A stretch of 64,000 nucleotides of DNA from Burkholderia sp. GAS332 (GTDB taxonomy: Bacteria; Pseudomonadota; Gammaproteobacteria; Burkholderiales; Burkholderiaceae), in contig FSRV01000002.1 of assembly GCA_900142905.1 (NCBI GenBank), positions 1,674,001-1,738,000 on the forward strand, written 5' to 3'. The position numbers and the translations under genes were made by a program. Under the pieces are notes generated by a model. The model was not told the DNA's origin. It saw only the letters and a program-made list of their open reading frames with translations, and searched no databases. Positions 34,680-44,770 of this stretch are shown here, one piece after another. Each line of letters starts with the position of its first letter. Position 1 is the stretch's first letter.

Positions 34680-36149
34680 ATGGCGGTATTCGCAACGCAA
34701 CGTCTCTATATAGGCGGCGCCTACGTCGACGCGACCAGTGGCGAGACCTTCGACACGCTCGACCCCGCCACCGGCGAAACGCTCGCGACCGTGCAACAAG
34801 CCTCGGCGGCCGACGTCGATCGCGCGGTGCAATCCGCACGCGACGGCCAACGCGAATGGGCCGCGCTCACGGCGATGCAGCGCTCGCGCATCCTGCGCCG
34901 CGCAGTCGAGATCCTGCGCGAGCGCAATGACGAACTCGCCGCGCTCGAAACACGCGATACCGGCAAGGCGATCGCGGAGACCCGGGCGGTCGATATCGTC
35001 ACGGGCGCGGACGTGATCGAGTATTACGCGGGGCTGGCTACCGCGATTGAAGGTCAGCAGATTCCGTTGCGGCCCTCATCGTTTGTTTATACGCGGCGTG
35101 AACCGCTGGGCGTATGCGCGGGTATCGGCGCATGGAATTACCCGATCCAGATCGCGTGCTGGAAATCGGCGCCCGCGTTGGCGGCCGGCAACGCCATGAT
35201 CTTCAAGCCGAGCGAAATCACGCCGCTGTCCGCTTTGAAACTCGCTGAGATTTATACCGAGGCCGGTGTCCCGGCCGGCGTATTCAACGTCGTACAAGGC
35301 GACGGACGCGTGGGTGCGATGCTCGCCGCGCATCCCGACATCGAGAAGATTTCGTTCACCGGCGGCGTCGAAACGGGCAAGAAGGTGATGTCGCTGGCGG
35401 GCGCTTCGTCGCTGAAAGAAGTGACGATGGAACTGGGCGGCAAGTCCCCCCTGCTTGTCTTCGACGATGCCAACCTCGAACGCGCCGCCGACATCGCAAT
35501 GAGCGCCAACTTCTTCAGCTCCGGTCAGGTTTGCACAAACGGCACACGTGTCTTCGTGCAGCGTAGCGTGCTCGAACGGTTCGAAACGCTGGTGCTGGAA
35601 CGTGTCAAGCGGATTCGCGTCGGCGCGCCCACTGACGCCGATACCAACTTCGGCCCGCTGGTCAGCGCCGCGCAATTGCAGAAAGTGCTGGGCTACATCG
35701 AAAGCGGCGTGCAGGAAGGCGCGCGGCTGATTGCCGGCGGCAAGCGGCTGACGCAAGGCCACTTCGGCAACGGCCAGTACGTCGAGCCGACGGTTTTCAC
35801 CGGCTGCCATGACGAGATGCGGATCGTGCGCGAAGAAATCTTCGGCCCGGTGATGAGCATCCTCGTTTTCGACGACGAAGACGAAGCGACCTCGCGTGCG
35901 AACAATACCGCTTACGGTCTTGCGGCGGGCGTCGTGACCGAGAACCTGTCGCGCGCGCATCGCGTGATTCATCGACTCGAAGCAGGTATCTGCTGGATCA
36001 ACACCTGGGGCGAGTCGCCAGCCGAAATGCCGGTGGGCGGCTACAAGCAATCGGGCGTCGGCCGTGAGAACGGTATCACCACGCTCGAACACTACACGCG
36101 CATCAAGTCCGTGCAGGTCGAACTCGGCCCGTATCAACCGGTGTTCTAA
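34680..36149 (+). CDS. betB: Betaine aldehyde dehydrogenase
   Basis: BetB oxidises betaine aldehyde to glycine betaine with NAD(P). The 489-residue ALDH has the catalytic glutamate in [17 protein letters not shown] near residue 255 and the nucleophilic cysteine in [14 protein letters not shown] near 288. The C-terminal [10 protein letters not shown] is near 380 and [17 protein letters not shown] near 445 is typical of BetB. ATG 34680 is preceded by AAGGAG. It lies between betI and betA in a tight plus-strand operon; betA starts 13 bases after its stop. Confidence 0.95.
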   Translation: MAVFATQRLYIGGAYVDATSGETFDTLDPATGETLATVQQASAADVDRAVQSARDGQREWAALTAMQRSRILRRAVEILRERNDELAALETRDTGKAIAETRAVDIVTGADVIEYYAGLATAIEGQQIPLRPSSFVYTRREPLGVCAGIGAWNYPIQIACWKSAPALAAGNAMIFKPSEITPLSALKLAEIYTEAGVPAGVFNVVQGDGRVGAMLAAHPDIEKISFTGGVETGKKVMSLAGASSLKEVTMELGGKSPLLVFDDANLERAADIAMSANFFSSGQVCTNGTRVFVQRSVLERFETLVLERVKRIRVGAPTDADTNFGPLVSAAQLQKVLGYIESGVQEGARLIAGGKRLTQGHFGNGQYVEPTVFTGCHDEMRIVREEIFGPVMSILVFDDEDEATSRANNTAYGLAAGVVTENLSRAHRVIHRLEAGICWINTWGESPAEMPVGGYKQSGVGRENGITTLEHYTRIKSVQVELGPYQPVF

Positions 36150-36161
36150 GGAGGGGTGGCG

Positions 36162-37907
36162 ATGGCTTCGAACGAATACGACTACATCATCGTCGGCGCG
36201 GGTTCCGCGGGCAACGTGCTCGCCTCACGGCTGACCGAAGACGCGGACGTGACCGTGCTGCTCCTCGAAGCAGGCGGCCCCGACTACCGTTTCGACTTTC
36301 GCACGCAGATGCCGGCGGCCCTCGCCTATCCGCTGCAGGGACGGCGCTATAACTGGGCGTACGAAACCGACCCCGAGCCGCATATGAACAACCGCCGCAT
36401 GGAGTGCGGGCGCGGCAAGGGGCTCGGCGGTTCGTCGCTGATTAACGGCATGTGCTACATCCGTGGTAATGCACTCGATTACGACGGCTGGGCTGAACGC
36501 GCCGGGCTGGAGAACTGGACCTATCTGGATTGCCTGCCGTACTTCCGCAAAGCCGAAACACGCGATGTCGGTGCGAACGCCTATCACGGCGGCGACGGCC
36601 CGGTGCATGTGACGACGAGCAAGCCCGGCAACAACCCCTTATTCGCCGCGATGGTCGAGGCCGGCGTGCAGGCAGGTTTTCCGCGTACTGACGATCTGAA
36701 CGGCTATCAGCAGGAAGGTTTCGGTCCCATGGATCGGACGGTCACGGCGAACGGCAGACGCGCCAGCACCGCGCGGGGATATTTGGATCGCGCGAAGACG
36801 CGTCCGAATCTGACCATCGTGACGCATGCCACGACCGACCGCGTGCTGTTCTCGGGCAAGCGTGCGGTTGGCGTCGCGTATCTGCATCATGGCAATGCTG
36901 TGACTGCGCATGCACGCCGCGAAGTGCTGGTGTGCAGCGGCGCGATTGCCTCGCCGCAATTGCTGCAACGCTCAGGCGTGGGCCGCTCGACGTGGTTGCG
37001 CGAACTCGATGTGCCGCTCGTCCACGATCTGCCGGGTGTCGGCGAAAACCTGCAGGACCATCTGGAGATGTATATCCAGTACGAATGCAAGGAGCCGGTT
37101 TCTCTGTACCCCGCATTGCAATGGTGGAATCAGCCTGCCATCGGACTTGAATGGATGCTTAACGGCACGGGTCTTGGCGCGAGCAATCACTTCGAAGCGG
37201 GCGGCTTCATCCGTACCCGCGACGATGATCTGTGGCCGAACATCCAGTATCACTTCCTACCCGTTGCGATCAACTACAACGGTTCGAACGCGATCAAGAT
37301 GCATGGCTTTCAGGCACATGTCGGTTCGATGCGATCGCCAAGCCGTGGCCGTGTGAAGCTCACGTCACGCGATCCTGCCGCGCATCCGAGCATTCTATTC
37401 AATTATATGGGCGATCCGCTCGACTGGCGTGAGTTCCGCGACGGGATACGCATTACGCGCGAGATCATGCGGCAGCCGGCGCTCGATCGTTATCGCGGGC
37501 GTGAACTGAATCCGGGCGCGGAGTTGGCGACGGATGAACAGCTCGATGCGTTCGTGCGCATGCGTGCGGAGACTGCGTTTCATCCCTCGTGCTCGTGCAA
37601 GATGGGTTATGACGATATGGCTGTGGTGGACAACGAGGGCCGCGTGCATGGCATGGAAGCGCTGCGCGTCGTCGATGCGTCGATCATGCCGCAGATCACA
37701 ACCGGTAATCTGAACGCACCGACGATCATGCTGGCGGAGAAAATCGCCGATCGGATTCGGGGACGGGATGCGCTGGCGCGGGTGGAGACGCCGTACTTCG
37801 TGGCGAATGGAGCGAGCGTGACGCATTTGCGGCCAACGTCCAAAGGGCAAGAACACGTTATCCCCTTGGGGGCGTCCTCCGGGGGCAGTAGGCCCGCACG
37901 CGCCTGA
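36162..37907 (+). CDS. betA: Choline dehydrogenase
   Basis: BetA oxidises choline to betaine aldehyde and onward, feeding electrons to the membrane. The 581-residue GMC flavoprotein has the FAD motif [17 protein letters not shown] near residue 7, [15 protein letters not shown] near 90 and the active-site region HPSCSCKMG near 470. ATG 36162 is preferred over GTG 36156 because AAGGAGG at 36148-36155 sits at good spacing for it. The last 22 or so residues (after YFVANGAS) have no counterpart in typical BetA and are encoded by CCTTGGGGGCGTCCTCCGGG-type DNA, so the original stop may have been lost. Confidence 0.94.
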   Translation: MASNEYDYIIVGAGSAGNVLASRLTEDADVTVLLLEAGGPDYRFDFRTQMPAALAYPLQGRRYNWAYETDPEPHMNNRRMECGRGKGLGGSSLINGMCYIRGNALDYDGWAERAGLENWTYLDCLPYFRKAETRDVGANAYHGGDGPVHVTTSKPGNNPLFAAMVEAGVQAGFPRTDDLNGYQQEGFGPMDRTVTANGRRASTARGYLDRAKTRPNLTIVTHATTDRVLFSGKRAVGVAYLHHGNAVTAHARREVLVCSGAIASPQLLQRSGVGRSTWLRELDVPLVHDLPGVGENLQDHLEMYIQYECKEPVSLYPALQWWNQPAIGLEWMLNGTGLGASNHFEAGGFIRTRDDDLWPNIQYHFLPVAINYNGSNAIKMHGFQAHVGSMRSPSRGRVKLTSRDPAAHPSILFNYMGDPLDWREFRDGIRITREIMRQPALDRYRGRELNPGAELATDEQLDAFVRMRAETAFHPSCSCKMGYDDMAVVDNEGRVHGMEALRVVDASIMPQITTGNLNAPTIMLAEKIADRIRGRDALARVETPYFVANGASVTHLRPTSKGQEHVIPLGASSGGSRPARA

Positions 37908-37994
37908 AGTTGAGTAGCAAAGGCAACGCGCGGCAACTCCACGAGTTTGGCGTCAACGGTTAGGATCTGACATCCCTTCAGGCCACTTGCATTT

Positions 37995-38020
37995 CGTATA
38001 GCGTCACTATACACTATACG
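37995..38020. promoter_or_regulatory. Inverted repeat, likely HigA operator
   Basis: CGTATAG (37995-38001) and CTATACG (38014-38020) are perfect inverted arms ending two bases before the higB start. Between them is a third TATAC word. The position over the start of the toxin gene fits autoregulation by the HigBA complex, as is usual in these modules. Confidence 0.6.
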
Positions 38021-38021
38021 G

Positions 38022-38318
38022 ATGATCAAGACCTTCAGACACAAAGGGCTGGAGCAGTTCTTCTTGACGGGCTCCAAAAAAGGGATCACGGCTGCCCACG
38101 CTGAGAAGCTTCAGATTCGCCTGACAGCGCTCCACGCTGCGACAGGACCGGCGGATATGAACGCAGTGCCATGGCGGCTGCATCAGCTTTCTGGGAAGAA
38201 CCCGAAGGGGCAGGATATCGAAGGCCATTGGTCTATCTGGATAACCGGGAACTGGCGTCTCACGTTCTTCTTTGAGGGGACGGATGCTGTTCTTGTCGAT
38301 TATCAGGACTATCACTAA
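38022..38318 (+). CDS. higB: HigB-family toxin (ribosome-dependent mRNA interferase type)
   Basis: The 98-residue RelE/ParE-fold protein begins MIKTFRHKGLEQFFLTGSKK and continues IQIRLTALHAAT-like helices, PWRLHQLSGKNPKGQ, and ends WRLTFFFEGTDAVLVDYQDYH. This is the full-length HigB pattern with basic and aromatic residues near the C-terminus. In known systems the toxin cleaves mRNA on the ribosome and is neutralised by HigA. The antitoxin gene follows after 10 bases. The pair is inserted between betA and an MFS gene, with its own operator and terminator. Confidence 0.88.
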   Translation: MIKTFRHKGLEQFFLTGSKKGITAAHAEKLQIRLTALHAATGPADMNAVPWRLHQLSGKNPKGQDIEGHWSIWITGNWRLTFFFEGTDAVLVDYQDYH

Positions 38319-38328
38319 GGATTCGACG

Positions 38329-38619
38329 ATGACATCAATGCATAACCCGGCGCACCCTGGACTGGTGTTGCGCGAGTACCTGGGCGATCTCAGCGTCACG
38401 ATTGTTGCTGAGAGGCTTGGCGTCACGCGAGCGGCGCTTTCAAGGATTCTCAACGGTCATGCCGGAATTTCAGCAGACATGGCTGTGCTGCTCGGCGCTG
38501 CGCTGGGCACCTCAGCGGAGATGTGGACCATCATGCAGGCGCGTTATGACCTATGGCAGGCGCAGCAGAGACCGCATCGCAAGATCCAGGCGTTCCCAGA
38601 ACTGGCGCACGCCGCATAG
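38329..38619 (+). CDS. higA: HigA-family antitoxin
   Basis: The 96-residue protein has the XRE helix-turn-helix LSVTIVAERLGVTRAALSRI and the HigA C-terminal LGTSAEMWTIMQARYDLWQA. It begins MTSMHNPAHPGLVLREYL, with PAHPG typical of HigA. It neutralises HigB and with it represses the operon through the CGTATAG inverted repeat upstream. I chose ATG 38329 over the overlapping upstream ATG because homology begins there and AAGGA precedes it. An intrinsic terminator follows at 38641-38662. Confidence 0.9.
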   Translation: MTSMHNPAHPGLVLREYLGDLSVTIVAERLGVTRAALSRILNGHAGISADMAVLLGAALGTSAEMWTIMQARYDLWQAQQRPHRKIQAFPELAHAA

Positions 38620-38640
38620 GCGCCCGACAGATCAAACATG

Positions 38641-38662
38641 AAACCGCCTTCGGGCGGTTTTT
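38641..38662 (+). terminator. Intrinsic terminator after higBA
   Basis: AAACCGCC pairs with GGCGGTTT around a TTCG loop and is followed by a run of T, a classical intrinsic terminator, 21 bases after the higA stop. Confidence 0.9.
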
Positions 38663-38804
38663 TACTTCGGCGCTCGCCGCATGTGTCTGGCGCGTCCAAA
38701 AGTGCCGTTTTGACAAGTCGGATCCTTGAGAGCCTTACCACGGCGAGCATCATCGGCGGCGCGCAAAAGCTCATTTCCAGCGAGATCCAACGCCCCCTAA
38801 GCAT

Positions 38805-40223
38805 TTACTCCCGCGCAGGACTCAATACCCCCTGCGCATCCGACTCAACCGCTTCAGATACCAAGGTCTCCAGCGCCAGCCCACGCGTCTCGATGCCCAT
38901 GATCCACACGGCCGCAGCGGCGATCACAAAACACATCGCGCCAAGGGAAAACACGCCGCCTTGCCCGAATATCGGCAGCACGACACCGACCACATAAGGG
39001 CCAATCAGCGAGCCCACGCGGCCGATCGCCGACGCAAAGCCTGACCCTGTCGCCCGTGCGCCGGTGCCATAAAGCTCAGGCGTATACGTGTAAAGCACCG
39101 CCCACATCGCAAACATAAAAAACTGCATTGCCAGTCCGGCGCAGATCAGCAACGTCGGCGTTTGCGCGTGCAGCGCGGTTTGTCCATAGACATAGGCCAT
39201 CACCGCGCTGCCGGCCAGCGACGCGATACAGGTCGGCTTACGTCCCCAGCGTTCGACCAGCCATGCTGCGCAGATAAAGCCCGGAATCCCACCGAGCGAA
39301 ATCAGCACCGTATACAGCACCGACTTCGTCACCGCAAAGCCCGCCTGTTGCATCAACGCGCCGAGCCACGACGTCAACCCATAAAAACCGAGCAACGCGA
39401 AGAACCACAACGTCCACACCATAATCGTGCGGCGCCGGTAGGCCATGCTCCATATCTCGCGAAACGCGCTCGTGCCCTTCGCCGCCAGCGGTTCCTGCAA
39501 CATCACCGGGGCGCGCAACTGGCTCAGGCCGGCCGCTTTCATGACCTTCACTTCGACTTCGGCGAGAATCTTGTCTGCTTCGGCGAGGCGTCCGCGATGT
39601 TCGAGCCAGCGCGGCGATTCCGGCACGACGCGGCGCACGATCAGCACGAACACGGCGGGAATCGCCAGCAACGCGAACTCGGTACGCCAACCGAACGTCG
39701 GCAACACGAAATACGACACCACGCCCGCCGTGATGAAACCGAGCGGCCAGAAACCATCCATCAGCGCGATCAGCCGTCCGCGTGACGCTGCAGGCACGAA
39801 TTCGGACAAGAGCGTCTGCGCAATGGGAAACTCCATGCCCATGCCGAAACCAAGCAGCACGCGATAGAAAATCAGCGTTTCGACGCTCTGCGCGGTCGAG
39901 CAAAGATAAGATGCCAGCCCCCACAGCACCATGCTCCACTGAAATACGGGACGCCGTCCGAAGCGATCAGCCAGCAATCCGGCGACAGCCGCGCCGATCA
40001 CCATGCCGAAGAAACTCGCACTCGCAACCAGCCCCGCCGTCGCGGTCGACAAATGGAACTCGGTCTTGATCGAGCCGAGCACGAAAGTCATCGTGCCGAG
40101 ATCGACCGAGTCGAAAAAGAATGCAATCGCGATGATGATGAAGAGGGTCCGGTGGTATCCGGAGAACGGCAGGCGCTCGAGTCTTGCGGCAGCGCTCGCG
40201 CGAGGCTGAAAAGCGGTAGACAT
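38805..40223 (-). CDS. MFS transporter, metabolite:H+ symporter type
   Basis: The 472-residue protein shows twelve hydrophobic segments and the MFS loop signature GLLADRFGRRPVFQWS between segments 2 and 3. A central loop of about 60 charged residues and the C-terminal-half signature AAWLVERWGRKPTCIASL follow. FFDSVDLGTMTFVLGSIK in the first membrane segment resembles the aromatic/sialic-acid:H+ symporter group. The substrate is not determinable; in this context a quaternary amine or related compound is possible. ATG 40223 follows GAGGGG. It lies between higBA and the end of the sox operon, on the minus strand, with its own promoter region (40224-40459). Confidence 0.85.
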   Translation of the reverse strand: MSTAFQPRASAAARLERLPFSGYHRTLFIIIAIAFFFDSVDLGTMTFVLGSIKTEFHLSTATAGLVASASFFGMVIGAAVAGLLADRFGRRPVFQWSMVLWGLASYLCSTAQSVETLIFYRVLLGFGMGMEFPIAQTLLSEFVPAASRGRLIALMDGFWPLGFITAGVVSYFVLPTFGWRTEFALLAIPAVFVLIVRRVVPESPRWLEHRGRLAEADKILAEVEVKVMKAAGLSQLRAPVMLQEPLAAKGTSAFREIWSMAYRRRTIMVWTLWFFALLGFYGLTSWLGALMQQAGFAVTKSVLYTVLISLGGIPGFICAAWLVERWGRKPTCIASLAGSAVMAYVYGQTALHAQTPTLLICAGLAMQFFMFAMWAVLYTYTPELYGTGARATGSGFASAIGRVGSLIGPYVVGVVLPIFGQGGVFSLGAMCFVIAAAAVWIMGIETRGLALETLVSEAVESDAQGVLSPARE

Positions 40224-40459
40224 GTCATCCCCTCGTTGATGCGGCGGCTGCCGCGTGGACGTTCAAATCAGTGCATTTCAGTAGACGCCGACATAAATCG
40301 GCCACATAGAAGGAATGCGTCATCCGGATGGAACGGGGGCGTCGTTCCTGTCTTTCGCGCACGCATGCATACGCGCGAGAGGCGCATTTTCGTGTCGAAG
40401 CCTTGTAATTGGCAAAGCAGCGCTTCGTGGCCGAGGCGGTGCCTGCACGAAATCGACTC

Positions 40460-40723
40460 TTATGGTCGAAGCCGCGCCCGCGCAGCGCCGGCAATGCGTG
40501 CGAGCGCATCCGCACTCAAACGAGCGGCGATTTTCTCAACGTATTCGTGATGCCGCGACTGCAGCGGCGCGCCCAACTGCTGCGCGAGGAGATAGCGGAT
40601 CAATGCGATGCGCCGATGCCGCAACACAATGCTCTGATCGAGCAGCGCGAGCGCGGCATGGGCATCGCCGTGTTGGCACGCGCGCTCAGTGAGGCGCGAA
40701 GTGGCGAGACGGGTCGACGTCAT
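40460..40723 (-). CDS. Small hypothetical protein after soxG
   Basis: This 87-residue open frame starts 60 bases after the soxG stop in the same direction (ATG 40723). Its sequence has a natural helical look (CQHGDAHAALALLDQSIVLR then HRRIALIRYLLAQQLGAPLQ), with Ala/Leu-rich amphipathic repeats and a C-terminal basic tail. I do not recognise a family. The alternative plus-strand frames over the same DNA are Arg-rich and look like shadows. It may be the last gene of the sdaA-sox operon; existence is moderately supported only. Confidence 0.45.
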   Translation of the reverse strand: MTSTRLATSRLTERACQHGDAHAALALLDQSIVLRHRRIALIRYLLAQQLGAPLQSRHHEYVEKIAARLSADALARIAGAARARLRP

Positions 40724-40783
40724 GTCAGTCGGCGGCCGGGGGAGCCGCGAGCGGTGCCTCAGCAAGACACCGCTCGCCGCGCT

Positions 40784-41440
40784 TCACGACATCAGCGGCT
40801 CGGCCGCGTCGAGCATGATCTTGACGAAGTAGTCCGCAAAGCTGCGGCGCACGACGATATCGAAACTGTCCGCGCCGGTGGGCAACAGCGTCATCGATGC
40901 CTTGAAATAGTGGGTCTGCGCGCACTGCCCTTCACCGAACAATGTCGGGTGCAGGTCGAGCGGGCAACCGCGCACCAGTACTTCACGGGTCCGCGTCCCG
41001 CTGATTTCCAGCACCGTATAACCGCTGCCGATATCCACCGCCGACGCGAACACACCAGCAAATGCTGCGCCGAGTTTCGCCTGCAACGGCGCCGTACGGG
41101 TCGCGTCGTGCGCCATGGCCGAGCGCACCACCCACTCATCGGGACCGAGCCACAGCATGTCGTAGCCATTGCCGCGGGCGATCGTATTCGCTTTCTCGGG
41201 CGGCCGGCAGCCGATCACGCCCTCCACCGCTTGCATGAACGCTGCGTCGCGCGTGTCGCCACGCACGTTCACCAGTTCCAGAAACGGCCGCTCGCTCAAG
41301 CGGAACGCCGCCGACGCCGTCGCCTGATGCTTCTTCAGCAATGCGTCCGCCCCCACCAGCGGCGATTCCTGCCACACGCCCGTTTGCTTGCCGACAGCGC
41401 GATCCATCGCCGACACCGTCCCTCTAGTTTCATTCCACAT
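40784..41440 (-). CDS. soxG: Sarcosine oxidase gamma subunit
   Basis: The 218-residue protein has the gamma-subunit pattern SAAFRLSERPFLELVNVRGD, then RGNGYDMLWLGPDEWVV and the terminal SFADYFVKIML. It completes the heterotetrameric sarcosine oxidase. ATG 41440 is preceded by AAGGAG and overlaps the end of soxA by 11 bases, showing coupling. It is a folate-binding T-protein-like fold; the length is normal. Confidence 0.9.
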   Translation of the reverse strand: MWNETRGTVSAMDRAVGKQTGVWQESPLVGADALLKKHQATASAAFRLSERPFLELVNVRGDTRDAAFMQAVEGVIGCRPPEKANTIARGNGYDMLWLGPDEWVVRSAMAHDATRTAPLQAKLGAAFAGVFASAVDIGSGYTVLEISGTRTREVLVRGCPLDLHPTLFGEGQCAQTHYFKASMTLLPTGADSFDIVVRRSFADYFVKIMLDAAEPLMS

Positions 41441-44432
41441 GTTGACGTGCTCCTTCGCTGTCGTAGAACACCGAGCTGGTGACCCTGGCTGCAATCTGCT
41501 TGCCGCTCGCGAGCGGAATCGTGACCGTTTCGCCGATCTTGTCGAGTCCGCCCTTCACCACCGCCATTGCAATCGAGCGCTTCAGGATCGGGCTGTAATA
41601 GCTCGACGTGACGTGGCCGAGCATGGGTGCGGTATCGCCCTGGAAAGGACCGGCGACGATCTGCGAACCTTCGGGGATCACGAACGAGGGATCGTCCGAG
41701 AGCAGCCCGACCAGTTGCTTACGCCCCGCCTTCGCCGTGTCCGTTCGCGTCAATGAACGCTTGCCGAGAAAGTCTTTCGACTTCGCGACCAGCCCGCCCA
41801 TGCCGAGGTCGTACGGCGTCATCGAGCCGTCCGTATCCTGCCCGACGATGATGTAGCCCTTCTCCGCTCGCAGCACGTGCATGGTTTCCGTGCCGTACGG
41901 CGTGATGTCGAATTCCGCGCCGGCGGCCATGAGCGCTTCCCACACCGCGCGGCCGACGTTCGCGGGCACGTTCACTTCATAAGCGAGTTCGCCCGAGAAG
42001 CTGATCCGCATCACGCGCGATGCCGCGCCCGCCACCGTGCCTTCGCGATAGCTCATGAAGGGGAACGCCGCATTCGCAAAGTCGATGTCGTGGCAGACCT
42101 TCTGCAGGACCTTGCGGCTGTTCGGGCCGACCACCGCGAAGGTCGCCCAGTGATCCGTCACGGATGCAAGCCGCACGCGCATGTCCGGCCACTCGGTTTG
42201 CAACCAGCGTTCGAGCCACGTGAGCACGCGTGCCGCGCCACCCGTGGTGGTGGTCATCATGTAGTGCTGGTCGGCGAGGCGCACAGTCACGCCGTCGTCG
42301 AAAATCATGCCGTTTTCGTCGAGCATCAGGCCATAGCGGCACTTGCCGACTTCCAGCTTGCTCCACGGATTCGTGTAGACCCAGTTCAGCAGCTTCGCCG
42401 AATCGGGGCCTTGAATGTCGATCTTGCCGAGCGTCGACGCGTCGAGAATGCCGACGCTCGTGCGCACCGCCAGCGACTCGCGCGCCACCGCGGCATGCAT
42501 GTCTTCGCCCGCCTTCGGGTAGTACCAGGGGCGCTTCCAGTTGCCGACGTCTTCGAACGCCGCGCCGTTCTCCACGTGCCATTCGTGCACTGCCGTCTTG
42601 CGTACCGGATCGAGGAACTCACCCAGCTCGCGGCCCGCAAACGTGCCGAACGTGACGGGCGTGTAGTTCGGACGGAAGGTCGTCGTGCCGGTCTCGGGAA
42701 TCGTCTTGCCGAGCGCCTGCGCGAGAATCGCCATGCCGTTGATGTTGCCGAGCTTGCCCTGATCGGTGCCGAAACCCATCGCTGTATAGCGCTTCACGTG
42801 CTCGACGGATTCGAAGCCTTCGCGCGCTGCCAGGAAAATATCGGCCGCCGACACGTCGTTCTGGAAGTCGACAAACTGCTTCGGTCCGCGCGTCGCGAGT
42901 TCGCGCCCGCCGACGAGCCACAGCGGTTGCATCTTCGCTTCGGTAATCTCAACCACCTGCACCGGATTCGGCCGTGCAACGATGTGGCCAGCTGCGCGCG
43001 CCGCCTCGACGCCGGCGTCGACGGCGAAGCGAATGCCCTGTCCCAGCGTGAAATCGCCGGCGCACGCGCCAATGCTCGTCTCCGCCTGCATCGCCTTGCC
43101 CGGCACAAAGCAGGCCTTGTCGTCATGCCAATGCGCCTTGCCGCCCGACTGCGCGAACAGATGCAGCACCGGGCTCCAGCCACCGGACATCGCGAGCAGA
43201 TCGCAGGGCAGGGCGGCTTGCTTCGCACCGACCTGTCCGTTCGAATACGACGCCACATCGACCGATGCGACCCGCAGCTTGCCATGCGCCGCCGTCACAG
43301 CCACACCGTTCATCACTTTGACGCCGTAGCGCCTTGCGAGCGCGGGCAGCGTGCCCTTCGATTCATTCGCGCGCGGATCGACGACCGTTACCTGGGCACC
43401 GGCCGCTTTCAGATCGAGCGCGCATTGATAACCGTCGTCGTTGTTCGTGAACACTACGGCATTGCGTCCCGGCAGCACGGCATAGCGATGCAGGTACGTC
43501 GACACCGCCGAAGCCAACATCACGCCCGGCAGATCGTTGTTACCGAACACGATCGGCCGCTCATGCGCCCCCGTTGCGAGAATCACGCGTTTCGCGCGAA
43601 TCTTCCACATCAACTCGCGCGTGCCCTTTCTCTGCGACACAGGCAGATGCTCGGTGAGCCGCTGTGTCACAGTGATGAGGTTATGGTCCTGGTAACCGAA
43701 TGCCGTGCTGCGGCACAGGATCTTCACATCGGGCATCTGCCGCAGTTCGTCCTCGATCTTGTGGACCCATTGCAGCGCCGGTTTGCCGTCGATCTCCGCG
43801 CGGCACGACAGCAACGAGCCGCCGAGTTCCGGCTGATCGTCGATTAGCGTCACACGCGCACCGGACAACGCCGCCGCATGCGCGGCCGCCAGACCCGTCG
43901 GGCCACCGCCGACCACCAGCACGTCGCAATGCGCAAAGCATTTGTCGTAGCGGTCCGCATCGGTTTGCTCGGGCGCCTTGCCGAGGCCGGCTGCATCACG
44001 GATCACTTCCTCATACTTCGGCCAGAACTTGCGCGGCCACATGAAGGTTTTGTAGTAGAAGCCCGCCGGGATGAAGCGCGCGAACTTCTGGTTGATCGCC
44101 ATGCGGTCTTTTTCGATGCTCGGCTTCGCGTTCACGCTGGTCGCAACGAGTCCCTGATACAACTCCACTTCAGTCGCGCGTGCGTTCGGCACCGTGTACG
44201 CGCCGGTTTCGAGCTGCACGATCGCGTTCGGCTCTTCCACCCCCGCCGTCACGATGCCGCGCGGACGGTGGTACTTCCAGCTGCGCGCCACGAAGTGCTC
44301 ACCGTTCGCGAGCAGCGCGGACGCGAGCGTGTCGCCCTGGTAACCCTGGAACTTGCGGCCGTTGAACGTGAAGTTCAGTACGATCGCGCGGTTGATGCGT
44401 CCGCCGCTGGGGAGTCGGTCTTTCTGGCTCAT
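41430..44432 (-). CDS. soxA: Sarcosine oxidase alpha subunit
   Basis: The 1000-residue subunit has an N-terminal ferredoxin-like segment (LNFTFNGRKFQGYQGDTLAS), a NAD/FAD domain (CDVLVVGGGPTGLAAAHAAA near 170) and a second oxidoreductase part. From about 600 there is an aminomethyltransferase (GcvT-like) folate-binding domain (DASTLGKIDIQGPDSAK near 680). It oxidises sarcosine to glycine with SoxB, SoxD and SoxG, transferring the methyl carbon to tetrahydrofolate. ATG 44432 overlaps the soxD stop (ATGA). The length and domain order are those of the standard heterotetrameric enzyme. Confidence 0.95.
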   Translation of the reverse strand: MSQKDRLPSGGRINRAIVLNFTFNGRKFQGYQGDTLASALLANGEHFVARSWKYHRPRGIVTAGVEEPNAIVQLETGAYTVPNARATEVELYQGLVATSVNAKPSIEKDRMAINQKFARFIPAGFYYKTFMWPRKFWPKYEEVIRDAAGLGKAPEQTDADRYDKCFAHCDVLVVGGGPTGLAAAHAAALSGARVTLIDDQPELGGSLLSCRAEIDGKPALQWVHKIEDELRQMPDVKILCRSTAFGYQDHNLITVTQRLTEHLPVSQRKGTRELMWKIRAKRVILATGAHERPIVFGNNDLPGVMLASAVSTYLHRYAVLPGRNAVVFTNNDDGYQCALDLKAAGAQVTVVDPRANESKGTLPALARRYGVKVMNGVAVTAAHGKLRVASVDVASYSNGQVGAKQAALPCDLLAMSGGWSPVLHLFAQSGGKAHWHDDKACFVPGKAMQAETSIGACAGDFTLGQGIRFAVDAGVEAARAAGHIVARPNPVQVVEITEAKMQPLWLVGGRELATRGPKQFVDFQNDVSAADIFLAAREGFESVEHVKRYTAMGFGTDQGKLGNINGMAILAQALGKTIPETGTTTFRPNYTPVTFGTFAGRELGEFLDPVRKTAVHEWHVENGAAFEDVGNWKRPWYYPKAGEDMHAAVARESLAVRTSVGILDASTLGKIDIQGPDSAKLLNWVYTNPWSKLEVGKCRYGLMLDENGMIFDDGVTVRLADQHYMMTTTTGGAARVLTWLERWLQTEWPDMRVRLASVTDHWATFAVVGPNSRKVLQKVCHDIDFANAAFPFMSYREGTVAGAASRVMRISFSGELAYEVNVPANVGRAVWEALMAAGAEFDITPYGTETMHVLRAEKGYIIVGQDTDGSMTPYDLGMGGLVAKSKDFLGKRSLTRTDTAKAGRKQLVGLLSDDPSFVIPEGSQIVAGPFQGDTAPMLGHVTSSYYSPILKRSIAMAVVKGGLDKIGETVTIPLASGKQIAARVTSSVFYDSEGARQHVE

Positions 44433-44755
44433 GGTGCCTTGCCCTCGTGTGCCTTGTCTTGTGCTTTAGCCTCATTGCTGTCCATCGTGAGCAGCGGACG
44501 GTCGAACGTCTCGTAGCCCTGAATCTCGTAGCTCACGGTGTCACGCTGCGCCTTGAACCAGCGGCGGCATCCTTGCGTGTGCATCCATTGCTCGCGATGC
44601 ACGCCGCGCGGATTCTTGCGCATGAACAGGTAGTCGCCCCATTCCTTGTCGGTGAGTTTCTCGGTGTCGAGCGGACGGGCAATGTCCGCTTCGCCGCCGC
44701 AAGAAAATTCGGTTTCGGCGCGTGGCCCGCACCACGGGCATTCGATCAGCAGCAT
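44429..44755 (-). CDS. soxD: Sarcosine oxidase delta subunit
   Basis: The 108-residue protein has the zinc-binding motif ECPWCGPRAETEFSCGG at the N-terminus and the WMHTQGCRRWF segment, which together supply the Zn ligands. Its C-terminus is slightly longer than usual and charged. ATG 44755 follows AGGAG placed directly after the 34-bp hairpin repeat; the soxB stop is 69 bases upstream. This is the only gap of note within the sox operon, so the hairpin may separate expression of soxB from soxD-soxA-soxG. Confidence 0.92.
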   Translation of the reverse strand: MLLIECPWCGPRAETEFSCGGEADIARPLDTEKLTDKEWGDYLFMRKNPRGVHREQWMHTQGCRRWFKAQRDTVSYEIQGYETFDRPLLTMDSNEAKAQDKAHEGKAP

Positions 44756-44770
44756 CTGTGTTCTCCTGTC

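Noticed and set aside
36156..36161. GTG at 36156 as betA start
   Set aside because: The AAGGAGG ribosome-binding site directly abuts it, leaving no spacing; ATG 36162 is placed correctly.
40409..41482. 357-codon plus-strand open frame over soxG and the gap after it
   Set aside because: Mostly antisense to soxG; the composition is Arg/His-rich. The minus-strand 87-residue frame in the gap is the better candidate.
41877..43847. 656-codon plus-strand open frame over soxA
   Set aside because: Same reason: an antisense shadow of soxA with Arg/His/Ala-rich composition and no recognisable domain.
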